Shown: positions 1 through 5,209 of the stretch, one piece after another
Layout of the letters: each line of letters starts with the position of its first letter
Numbering within the stretch: position 1 is the first letter of the stretch
Assembly: GCA_013696185.1 (NCBI GenBank)
Contig: JACCZA010000091.1
Span: 1-5,209 of the forward strand
Reading direction: 5' to 3'
Length of the DNA: 5,209 nucleotides
Origin: Actinomycetota bacterium
GTDB lineage: Bacteria > Actinomycetota > Thermoleophilia > Gaiellales > Gaiellaceae
Position numbers and translations under genes: made by a program
Notes under the pieces: generated by a model
What the model was told of the DNA's origin: nothing
What the model saw: the letters and a program-made list of their open reading frames with translations, nothing else
Databases searched by the model: none

Positions 1-258
1 CCGCTCGGCATCGGCGCGGAGCGTCTCGGCCTCGCGCCTCGCCTGCTCGGCCCGGCCCGCCGCTTCCTGCTCCGCCGTGCGCAGTACGTCGGCCGCCTCG
101 GCGTGGGCATCGACCCGGATCTGCTCCGCCGCCTCCTCGGCAGCGCGCAGAACCGCCGTGACGCGGTCGCCGACCTCGACCGCGCCGCGCGGGGCCGCCT
201 GCAGCCCGTTGCCGGCGTGCGGCTCGTGCTCCGTCAATCTGTCCTCCGGTACCGACAC
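1..258 (-). CDS. Coiled-coil protein, N-terminal part (runs off the left edge)
   Basis: Reading the minus strand, an open frame starts at GTG 258 and stays open to base 1, giving 86 residues with the C-terminus outside the window. After a short polar N-terminus (about residues 1-27), the sequence becomes an almost uninterrupted Ala/Glu/Arg/Gln helix, for example VTAVLRAAEEAAEQI and TAEQEAAGRAEQARREAETL, as expected of a long coiled coil. No signal peptide or membrane segment is visible. Such helices occur in DivIVA-like polar proteins and in ATP-synthase b-like stalks, but no diagnostic motif of either is seen, so no function is assigned. Two in-frame starts are plausible: GTG 258, with AAGGAG (complement of 266-271) 7 nt upstream, and TTG 237, with GGAGGA (complement of 242-247) 4 nt upstream. 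I chose GTG because of its better spacing. The gene is divergent from korA. Coding is supported by the consistent heptad-like composition; identity is unknown. Confidence 0.7.
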   Translation of the reverse strand, partial: MSVPEDRLTEHEPHAGNGLQAAPRGAVEVGDRVTAVLRAAEEAAEQIRVDAHAEAADVLRTAEQEAAGRAEQARREAETLRADAER

Positions 259-375
259 AGGTTCGCTCCTTACGCCGCCGAGAATAGGGGGATGTACTTA
301 TCGCACTCGCCCGGCGGCGATGCAACCTCCGCGCCACGTCCGTGCGGGGAGGCGATGCGGTATACACAAGGAGCG
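259..375. promoter_or_regulatory. Divergent intergenic region between the coiled-coil gene and korA
   Basis: These 117 bp separate two divergently transcribed genes and must hold promoters for both, since each is the first gene visible in its direction. On the minus strand a TATTCT hexamer (complement of 281-286) could be a -10 box about 28 bp from the GTG start, but no TTGACA-like -35 lies 17 bp upstream of it. On the plus strand no convincing -10/-35 pair is seen. TATACA at 361-366 is too close to the start codon unless the transcript is nearly leaderless. The promoter role follows from gene layout; the exact boxes are guesses. Confidence 0.4.
368..373 (+). promoter_or_regulatory. Ribosome binding site deciding the korA start (AAGGAG)
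   Basis: AAGGAG lies 2 nt before ATG 376, which is close but usable. A second pair, GGGGAGG at 346-352 with in-frame ATG 355, would add the seven residues MRYTQGA. The downstream start is preferred because it puts the conserved FAGDSGDG motif at residue 15, near the N-terminus as is usual for the family. The sequence alone does not settle the choice. Confidence 0.5.
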
Positions 376-2211
376 ATGGCAAAGCCGGTCGAGCAGCGAG
401 ACGGCGTGATCATCCGCTTCGCCGGTGATTCGGGCGACGGCATGCAGCTGACGGGAGATCGCTTCACGAGCGAGACGGCGCTGCTCGGGAACGACCTCTC
501 GACCCTCCCGGACTTCCCCGCCGAGATCCGGGCGCCGGCGGGCTCGCTTCCGGGCGTGTCGGGCTTCCAGCTGCACTTCGCCGACCACGACATCCTGACG
601 CCGGGCGACGCGCCGGGCGTGCTCGTGGCGATGAACCCGGCGGCGCTGCGCACGAACCTCGCCGATCTGCCGAAGGGCGGCACCTTGATCGTCAACCGCG
701 ACGCCTTCAACGAGCGCAACCTGCGCAAGGCCGGCTACACGTCGAACCCGCTGGAGGACGGCTCGCTCGGGGAGTTCCAGGTGCACGATGTGCCGCTGAC
801 GACGATGACCGTCGAGGCGCTGCGAGGCATCGAGGTGACCCCGCGGGAGGCCGAGCGCTCGAAGAACATGTTCGCGCTCGGCCTGATGTCATGGCTCTTC
901 GGCCGCCCGACCGAGGGCACGATCTCCTTCCTCGAGCGCAAGTTCGCGCGCAGCCCGGCCATCCTGCAGGCGAACGTCACCGCCTTCAACGCGGGCTACG
1001 CATTCGGCGAGACGAGCGAGGGCTTCTCGGTCTCCTACGAGGTGAAGCCGGCGCCGCTGCGGCCGGGCACCTACCGGCAGATCACCGGCAACACCGCCCT
1101 CGCCTACGGCCTGATCGCCGCGAGTCGGCAGAGCGGGTTGCCCCTCTTCCTCGGTGCCTACCCGATCACGCCCGCCTCCGGGATCCTCGAGGAGCTCGCC
1201 CGGCACAAGAGCTTCGGCGTGCGCACGTTCCAGGCCGAGGACGAGATCGCCGCTGTCGGCGCCGCAGTCGGGGCCGCCTTCGGCGGCTCGCTCGCCGTGT
1301 CGACCTCGGCCGGCCCGGGCATCGTGCTGAAGGCCGAGACCGTCGGGCTCGCGGTCGCGCTCGAGCTGCCGCTCCTGATCCTCGACATCCAGCGGGCCGG
1401 GCCCTCGACGGGCATGCCGACGAAGCCCGAGCAGGCCGACCTGCTGCTGGTGCTGTTCGGGCGGAACTCCGAGTCGCCGGTGCCGGTGCTCGCCGCCTCG
1501 ACGCCCGGCGACTGCTTCGAGGTCGCCGTCGAGGCAGCCCGCATCGCGCTCAAGTACCGCACTCCCGTCTACCTGCTCTCCGACGCCTACCTCGCGAACG
1601 GCTCGGAGCCGTGGCTCCTGCCCGACGTGAACGCGCTGCCCGACATCTCGGTCGAGCTCACGGTCGAGCCTCCCGTGGACGGCGAGTTCCTGCCCTACAC
1701 GCGCGACGTCGACACGCTCGCCCGGCCGTGGGCGCTGCCCGGTACCCCTGGGCTCGAGCACCGCATCGGCGGGCTGGAGAAGGAGGACGGGACGGGCAAC
1801 GTCTCCTACGACCCCGACAACCACGACCTGATGACTCGCCTCCGCGCGCGCAAGGTCGCCGGCATCGCCGCGGACATCCCCGAGCTCGAGGTCGACGACC
1901 CCGGCGGCGCCGAGCTGCTCGTGCTCGGCTGGGGCGGCACCTACGGCCCGATCGCGGCGGGCATCCGGCGGGTGCGGGAGGCCGGGGGCAGCGTCGCCCA
2001 TGCCCACCTGCGCTACCTGAACCCGTTCCCGCGGAACACCGGGGAGGTGCTGCGCCGCTACGACAGGGTGCTCGTGCCCGAGCTGAACCTCGGCCAGCTG
2101 CTACGGCTGATCCGGGCCGAGTTCCTGGTCGACGCGGTCGGCTACAATCGCGTGCGCGGGGTGCCGTTCCGCTCCTCGGAGCTCGCCGAGGCGATCGAGG
2201 CGATGCTGTGA
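376..2211 (+). CDS. korA: 2-oxoglutarate:ferredoxin oxidoreductase, alpha-gamma fusion subunit (KorA)
   Basis: This 611-residue cytoplasmic subunit belongs to the enzyme that converts 2-oxoglutarate, CoA and oxidised ferredoxin to succinyl-CoA, CO2 and reduced ferredoxin, or the reverse. The gamma domain comes first (about residues 10-200), with the glycine-rich FAGDSGDG at 15-22. The alpha domain (about 235-425) follows, with YPITPASG at 262-269, SAGPG at 311-315 and GPSTGMPTKPEQADL at 342-356, all hallmarks of the pyruvate/2-oxoacid ferredoxin oxidoreductase alpha family. A linker holds GLEHRIGG at 459-466. The C-terminal domain (about 510-611) has GWGGTYGP at 518-525 and ELNLGQL at 569-575. 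Gamma-alpha order and length match the two-subunit actinobacterial KorA type, which is why 2-oxoglutarate is preferred over pyruvate; substrate is inferred by similarity, and other 2-oxoacids are possible. The stop codon overlaps the korB start, indicating translational coupling. No frameshift or missing motif was seen. Confidence 0.93.
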   Translation: MAKPVEQRDGVIIRFAGDSGDGMQLTGDRFTSETALLGNDLSTLPDFPAEIRAPAGSLPGVSGFQLHFADHDILTPGDAPGVLVAMNPAALRTNLADLPKGGTLIVNRDAFNERNLRKAGYTSNPLEDGSLGEFQVHDVPLTTMTVEALRGIEVTPREAERSKNMFALGLMSWLFGRPTEGTISFLERKFARSPAILQANVTAFNAGYAFGETSEGFSVSYEVKPAPLRPGTYRQITGNTALAYGLIAASRQSGLPLFLGAYPITPASGILEELARHKSFGVRTFQAEDEIAAVGAAVGAAFGGSLAVSTSAGPGIVLKAETVGLAVALELPLLILDIQRAGPSTGMPTKPEQADLLLVLFGRNSESPVPVLAASTPGDCFEVAVEAARIALKYRTPVYLLSDAYLANGSEPWLLPDVNALPDISVELTVEPPVDGEFLPYTRDVDTLARPWALPGTPGLEHRIGGLEKEDGTGNVSYDPDNHDLMTRLRARKVAGIAADIPELEVDDPGGAELLVLGWGGTYGPIAAGIRRVREAGGSVAHAHLRYLNPFPRNTGEVLRRYDRVLVPELNLGQLLRLIRAEFLVDAVGYNRVRGVPFRSSELAEAIEAML

Positions 2212-3245
2212 CGGGCGGGGCGCGCGGGGAGGGGAACGGCGGCGGCCTGATCCAGCTGACCGCGAAGGACTTCAAGTCGGACCAGGAGGTGCGCTGGTGT
2301 CCCGGCTGCGGCGACTACGCGATCCTGGCGGCCGTCCAGGGCTTCATGCCCGAGCTCGGCCTGCCGCGCGAGCGGATCGTCTTCATCTCGGGAATCGGCT
2401 GTGCCGCGCGCTTTCCCTACTACATGCAGACCTACGGCATGCACTCGATCCACGGTCGCGCGCCCGCGATCGCCACCGGGCTCTCCGTCTCCCGCCCCGA
2501 CCTGTCCGTCTGGGTCGTCACGGGCGACGGCGACGCGCTCTCGATCGGCGGCAATCACCTGATCCACGCCCTCCGCCGCAACGTGAACGTGAAGATCCTC
2601 CTGTTCAACAACCAGATCTACGGTCTCACGAAGGGCCAGTACTCGCCGACGAGCGAGGCCGGCAAGGTGACGAAGTCGACGCCGATGGGCTCGATCGACC
2701 ACCCGTTCAACCCCGTCTCGATCGCGCTCGGCGCCGAGGCGACGTTCGTCGCGCGGACGATCGACACCGACAAGAAGCACCTGACCGCGGTGCTGCGCAA
2801 GGCGGCTCTCCATCGGGGCACCGCCTTCGTCGAGATCTACCAGAACTGCAACATCTACAACGACGGCGCCTTCGACGCCGTGCGCGAGCAGCGGGAGAAC
2901 CGGATCCTGCTCGAGCACGGCATGCCGATCCGCTTCGGCGCCGACGGCGAGCGCGGGGTGGCCCAGCGGGCCGACGGCACCTGCGAGCTCGTGGAGGTCG
3001 CGGCCGTGGGGGAGGGAGCGCTGCTGCGCCACGACGAGCACGCAGTCGAGCCGGCACTCGCCTTCGCCCTCAGCCGCCTGGCCCACACGCCGCACGGCCC
3101 GACCCCGATCGGTGTCTTTCGCGACGTCGAGCGACCTGTCTACGACGAGGTGATGCAGGCGCAGCTCGACGCCGCGACCGCGCAGCGGGGCCATGGCGAC
3201 CTGGCGGCCCTGATCGGCTCGGGCGACACCTGGCAGATCGGTTGA
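2208..3245 (+). CDS. korB: 2-oxoglutarate:ferredoxin oxidoreductase, beta subunit (KorB)
   Basis: This 345-residue subunit binds thiamine diphosphate and the [4Fe-4S] cluster of the KorAB enzyme. WCPGCGDY at 30-37 supplies Cys31 and Cys34, GIGCAAR at 62-68 supplies Cys65, and YQNCNIYND supplies Cys214. The 31/34/65/214 pattern fits the four cluster ligands known in archaeal 2-oxoacid:ferredoxin oxidoreductases. HGRA (82-85), GDGDALSIGGNH (106-117) and NNQIYGLTKGQ (134-144) form the TPP/Mg2+ site typical of the KorB family. The C-terminal 100 residues are the usual variable tail. The GTG start at 2208 overlaps the korA stop as GTGA, with GAGG at 2197-2200 seven nt upstream; the first 15 residues are Gly-rich and poorly conserved. 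No delta (2x[4Fe-4S] ferredoxin) gene follows, so electrons must go to a ferredoxin encoded elsewhere. The kor operon probably ends here, because a 110-bp gap and an unrelated gene follow. Confidence 0.93.
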   Translation: MTGGARGEGNGGGLIQLTAKDFKSDQEVRWCPGCGDYAILAAVQGFMPELGLPRERIVFISGIGCAARFPYYMQTYGMHSIHGRAPAIATGLSVSRPDLSVWVVTGDGDALSIGGNHLIHALRRNVNVKILLFNNQIYGLTKGQYSPTSEAGKVTKSTPMGSIDHPFNPVSIALGAEATFVARTIDTDKKHLTAVLRKAALHRGTAFVEIYQNCNIYNDGAFDAVREQRENRILLEHGMPIRFGADGERGVAQRADGTCELVEVAAVGEGALLRHDEHAVEPALAFALSRLAHTPHGPTPIGVFRDVERPVYDEVMQAQLDAATAQRGHGDLAALIGSGDTWQIG

Positions 3246-3284
3246 GCGGAGCCCGTCGCCTGCGGGGCCACGGCGTCGGATCCA

Positions 3285-3308
3285 GGGGTTTTACGAAGAA
3301 CTAACCCC
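3285..3308 (+). promoter_or_regulatory. Inverted repeat upstream of the secreted-protein gene
   Basis: GGGGTT at 3285-3290 and AACCCC at 3303-3308 are perfect 6-bp inverted arms around a 12-nt A/T-richer loop (TTACGAAGAACT). The local drop in GC stands out in a very GC-rich background. It lies 40 bp after the korB stop and 47 bp before the next start codon. No T-run follows the right arm, which argues against a classical intrinsic terminator of korAB. Its place just upstream of a possible -10 (3328-3333) fits an operator or activator site, or a specialised promoter element. The arms are directly visible; the function is inferred. Confidence 0.4.
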
Positions 3309-3327
3309 CCGTCGACCCGAACCGTCG

Positions 3328-3333
3328 TATTCT
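3328..3333 (+). promoter_or_regulatory. Possible -10 element (TATTCT) for the secreted-protein gene
   Basis: TATTCT matches TATAAT at four of six positions and would place transcription start near 3340, about 15 nt before the ATG. No TTGACA-like -35 is found at the usual distance; that position is occupied by the AACCCC arm of the 3285-3308 inverted repeat. This is a weak, single-hexamer match. Confidence 0.2.
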
Positions 3334-3343
3334 CTGGCAGGTC

Positions 3344-3351
3344 GAGGGGAG
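3344..3351 (+). promoter_or_regulatory. Ribosome binding site of the secreted-protein gene (GAGGGGAG)
   Basis: A purine-rich GAGGGGAG lies 4 nt upstream of ATG 3356. It fixes this ATG as the start, consistent with the basic n-region and hydrophobic core of the signal peptide beginning immediately after it. Confidence 0.6.
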
Positions 3352-3355
3352 ACGG

Positions 3356-4810
3356 ATGGGGAGGGGGCGTCTGCTGGGTCCGAGCGCAGTCGCGGCATTC
3401 GCCGCTCTCGCTCTCGCTGCCGCATCGGCGCCGGCGGCGACCACCGTGGCCTACAGCTTCAGCGGCCGCCTGCTGACGACGCCGCTGCCGGCGGCGAACT
3501 CGCTCTCGCTCGACGTGAAGACCGGCAACGCGGCGGCCCTCGCCAAGCTCGGCCGCGAGAGTCCGAGCCAGGCGTTCGCAGTCTCGTCCTCGACCGTCTA
3601 CTACAAGTGGTCGAAGGGCGTCAGGAGCACCGCGTCGATCCGCGACCTGCGGGCGGGCCACTGGGTCGCGATCGAGGTTCGGGCTGCAGACACGGCGACC
3701 CTCGCGCAGATCAAGGCGACGGCGGCGCGCACCGTGCAGACCTACGGCGTGTGGGACACGACCGCCCCGGCCATCACTCCGGCGCTCTCGGGTACCGCAG
3801 GCAACGCCGGCTGGTACCGGACGGACGTCACGGTCGGCTGGGCAGTCGCCGACGCCGAGTCGGGCGTCGTCTCCAGCGCCGGGTGCGGCTCCGTCTCCGT
3901 GACGCAGGAGACCGGCGGGGTCACGCTCACGTGCTCGGCGCGGAACGGCGTCGCGCTGACCGGCTCCGCCTCGGTCACGATCAGGCTCGACAAGACTGCG
4001 CCCGCCGTCACCGCGACCCCGACCCGGGCGCCCGACGCGAACGGCATCTACAACCACCCGGTGGACGTGGCGGCCGCCGCCACGGATGCGACCTCCGGGG
4101 TCGAGGGCTGCACGGGGGCGACCTACGGCGGGCCAGACGGAACCGGCCTGCCGGTGTCGGTCTCCTGCGCCGATCGGGCGGGGAACAGCGCGACCGCGAG
4201 CATCGCCCTCAACTACGACGCGACGCCGCCGGCGGCGGTCAGCGGCCTGCGGGCCGAAGCGGGCGACCACAGGGTCGTCCTGCGCTGGCGGCGACCGCTC
4301 GACGCCGACTTCGACCGCGTGCTCGTGCTCCGGCGCGGGGCGCTCGAGCGGGTGGCCCTGGCGAGCGAGCGCGCGATCTACGAAGGCGTCGAGCCGGTCT
4401 TCCGCGACCGCAGACTGCGCAACGACGTCCACTTCCGCTACTCCGTGATCGCGCTCGACAAGGCAGGCAACCGCTCGGCTCCCGCGAGCGTGACGGCGCT
4501 TCCGCGGGCGGCGCTCCTCGTCTCGCCGAGGCTGAACGCGCGGGTCTCCCGTCCGCCGCTCCTGCGCTGGGCGCCCTACCGCAGCCCGCGCTACTACAAC
4601 GTCCAGCTGTTTCGCGGCGGGCGCAAGATCCTGAGCGCGTGGCCCGGCCGAGCGCGTCTCCACCTGACACGCTCCTGGCGCTTCGGCGGCCGCCGCTACC
4701 GGCTCGTACCGGGCATCTACCGCTGGTACGTCTGGCCGGGATACGGCTCCCGCAAGCACGCCCGCTACGGCCGGCTGATCGGCAAGAGCATCTTCGTCGT
4801 CAGACGGTAG
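3356..4810 (+). CDS. Secreted multidomain Ig-like / fibronectin type III protein
   Basis: This 484-residue protein starts with a signal peptide: basic MGRGR, a hydrophobic Ala/Leu core to about residue 23, and a likely cleavage after SAPA or SAPAA near 28-29. Residues 30-133 form a beta-rich module resembling the small OB/DUF5666-like domains of actinobacterial exported proteins (FSGRLL...DLRAGHWVAIEV). Two Ig-like repeats begin at D134 (TTAP) and D212 (KTAP), 78 and 76 residues long, each with one Cys pair (177/193 and 252/271) that could form a disulfide outside the cell. An FN3-like domain follows at about 288-383 (DATPPAAV ... LDKAGNRSAPASV). The last 101 residues form a separate module rich in Arg, Trp and Tyr with no Asp or Glu. 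No sortase motif, membrane anchor or catalytic motif is visible, so it is probably released or held on the surface by charge. Role unknown; adhesion or envelope binding is only an inference. Confidence 0.85.
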   Translation: MGRGRLLGPSAVAAFAALALAAASAPAATTVAYSFSGRLLTTPLPAANSLSLDVKTGNAAALAKLGRESPSQAFAVSSSTVYYKWSKGVRSTASIRDLRAGHWVAIEVRAADTATLAQIKATAARTVQTYGVWDTTAPAITPALSGTAGNAGWYRTDVTVGWAVADAESGVVSSAGCGSVSVTQETGGVTLTCSARNGVALTGSASVTIRLDKTAPAVTATPTRAPDANGIYNHPVDVAAAATDATSGVEGCTGATYGGPDGTGLPVSVSCADRAGNSATASIALNYDATPPAAVSGLRAEAGDHRVVLRWRRPLDADFDRVLVLRRGALERVALASERAIYEGVEPVFRDRRLRNDVHFRYSVIALDKAGNRSAPASVTALPRAALLVSPRLNARVSRPPLLRWAPYRSPRYYNVQLFRGGRKILSAWPGRARLHLTRSWRFGGRRYRLVPGIYRWYVWPGYGSRKHARYGRLIGKSIFVVRR

Positions 4811-4821
4811 GCCTCGTCTCT

Positions 4822-4986
4822 AGGGGCCTGTCCGCACAATGGCTCGGGGCGCCTGGAAGGCGTGAGGCACCACGATGCTGCGTCCTCGGTCGCGCCGATA
4901 TGTCCTCATATCGACGCTCCCTGCGTCCTTGCCTCGTGGCACCTCTCGCGCCCCAGTCACCGCGACCACTTTACGGACAGGCCCCT
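4822..4986. repeat. 165-bp imperfect palindrome with 13-bp terminal inverted repeats (MITE-like)
   Basis: The ends are perfect inverted repeats, AGGGGCCTGTCCG at 4822-4834 and its complement at 4974-4986. With the next 8 bp the match is 18 of 21 (4822-4842 against 4966-4986). Aligning the whole arms toward the centre gives about 56 matches in 80 positions with a single 1-nt offset, so the element is one long degenerate palindrome closed by the hairpin at 4896-4913. It has no credible ORF of its own. The size, terminal repeats and lack of coding fit a non-autonomous element (MITE) with insertion-sequence-like ends. I see no clear target-site duplication in the flanks (GTCTCT left, GAGGGC right), and no transposase lies in the window. 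It fills nearly the whole gap between two convergent genes. Confidence 0.65.
4896..4913. terminator. Perfect central hairpin; possible bidirectional terminator core
   Basis: CGATATG at 4896-4902 and CATATCG at 4907-4913 are perfect 7-bp arms around the loop TCCT. After one mismatch (C4895/A4914), GCG (4892-4894) and CGC (4915-4917) extend the stem by 3 bp. It is the apex of the larger palindrome. A transcript from either convergent gene would fold here, so it may stop transcription in both directions. There is no T-tract, so intrinsic termination is uncertain. Confidence 0.35.
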
Positions 4987-4991
4987 GAGGG

Positions 4992-5209
4992 CTACGCGTT
5001 CCCGAAGAAGAGGGGCCGGCCGACGCGCGCCTCGATGCGGAGGTAGCGCCACAGCCGCGCGCCGTCGACCTCGGCCTCCCGTACGACGTTGCAGACGGCG
5101 GCGACCGCCTCCAGGCTCGGCGCGTCGGCGAGGATGTAGCAGGTCCACGGCCACGTGGCCGACGAGCCGACCATCAGCCGGTCGTCGTCCATCGTCCCGA
5201 GCACGCGCA
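4992..5209 (-). CDS. Unrecognised protein, C-terminal part (runs off the right edge)
   Basis: On the minus strand the frame is open from the window edge to a TAG stop at 4992-4994, giving about 71 residues of C-terminus. The sequence looks like a real folded protein: a strand-like segment WPWTCYILAD, then a helix SLEAVAAVCNVVREAEV, then strands RLWRYLRIEAR and a final GRPLFFGNA. This strand-helix-strand pattern recalls small dimeric alpha/beta-barrel (ferredoxin-like fold) proteins, but I cannot name a family. GTG 5204 and ATG 5192 are in frame, but neither has a convincing ribosome binding site in view, and the conserved-looking region may start further upstream, so I treat the gene as partial. 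It is convergent with the secreted-protein gene, and its stop lies only 5 bp from the palindromic element. Confidence 0.65.
   Translation of the reverse strand, partial: RVLGTMDDDRLMVGSSATWPWTCYILADAPSLEAVAAVCNVVREAEVDGARLWRYLRIEARVGRPLFFGNA

Noticed and set aside
103..375. Upstream extension of the korA frame to position 103
   Set aside because: It would cover the opposite-strand coiled-coil gene and the divergent promoter region, and adds 91 residues ahead of the conserved gamma-domain start.
889..2007. Long minus-strand open frame (372 codons) opposite korA
   Set aside because: It is antisense to the conserved KorA reading frame, and its translation is an Arg/Gly/Asp/Val-rich low-complexity string typical of third-position GC shadows.
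2297..3304. Plus-strand frame of 335 codons inside korB
   Set aside because: It is a frame shadow of korB with an Arg-rich low-complexity translation; korB carries all the family motifs in its own frame.
3285..3308. Intrinsic terminator of korAB
   Set aside because: The stem is only 6 bp with a 12-nt loop, and the right arm is followed by CC and GTCGAC rather than a T-run; a regulatory site is the better, though still uncertain, reading.
3140..4759. Long minus-strand open frame (539 codons) opposite the korB end and the secreted-protein gene
   Set aside because: The translation is Arg/Ala/Gly/Val-rich without domains, and it spans the end of one real gene, an intergenic region and another real gene.
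4818..4990. Target-site duplication around the palindrome
   Set aside because: The flanking bases (CTA or TCT on the left, TGA or GAG on the right) do not match whichever base is taken as the element's end.
3607..5046. Plus-strand frame of 479 codons overlapping the secreted-protein gene and running through the palindrome
   Set aside because: It is Arg/Gly/Ala-rich and lacks domains; the frame at 3356-4810 has a signal peptide, a ribosome site and recognisable Ig-like/FN3 repeats.
1..5209. tRNA, rRNA, CRISPR array, integrase or toxin-antitoxin genes
   Set aside because: No cloverleaf-like segment, regularly spaced repeat array or recognisable recombinase, nuclease or toxin motif was found on either strand.

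Overview
The window is uniformly GC-rich, and GC-ending codons dominate every gene. It carries a two-subunit 2-oxoacid:ferredoxin oxidoreductase of the KorA/KorB type next to a large secreted Ig-like/fibronectin protein. Together these suggest a high-GC Actinomycetota-like bacterium, possibly of the Thermoleophilia (Gaiellales/Solirubrobacterales). That placement is inference from composition and protein style; no rRNA or other phylogenetic marker is present.

Layout from left to right: (1) The 5' end of a minus-strand gene for an Ala/Glu/Arg-rich coiled-coil protein leaves the window at its left edge. (2) A divergent intergenic region of about 117 bp separates it from (3) korA, an alpha-gamma fusion subunit, and (4) korB, the thiamine-diphosphate and [4Fe-4S] subunit. 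The two kor genes overlap by 4 bp and form a clear operon. (5) A 110-bp gap holds a GGGGTT/AACCCC inverted repeat followed by a possible -10 element. (6) Next is a plus-strand gene for a 484-residue secreted protein: signal peptide, an N-terminal beta-rich module, two Ig-like repeats each with one Cys pair, an FN3-like domain, and a C-terminal module with 25 Arg/Lys and no acidic residue. (7) A 165-bp imperfect palindrome with 13-bp perfect terminal inverted repeats almost completely fills the space between (6) and (8), the 3' end of a convergent minus-strand gene that I do not recognise.

KorA and KorB together form the enzyme interconverting 2-oxoglutarate and succinyl-CoA with ferredoxin as electron carrier; no ferredoxin-like (delta) subunit is encoded here. 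The secreted protein appears to be an independent transcription unit with no evident link to central metabolism. I found no evidence for an undescribed multi-gene system. The items most worth a second look are the palindromic MITE-like element at 4822-4986, the inverted repeat at 3285-3308 upstream of the secreted protein, and the extremely basic C-terminal module of that protein.
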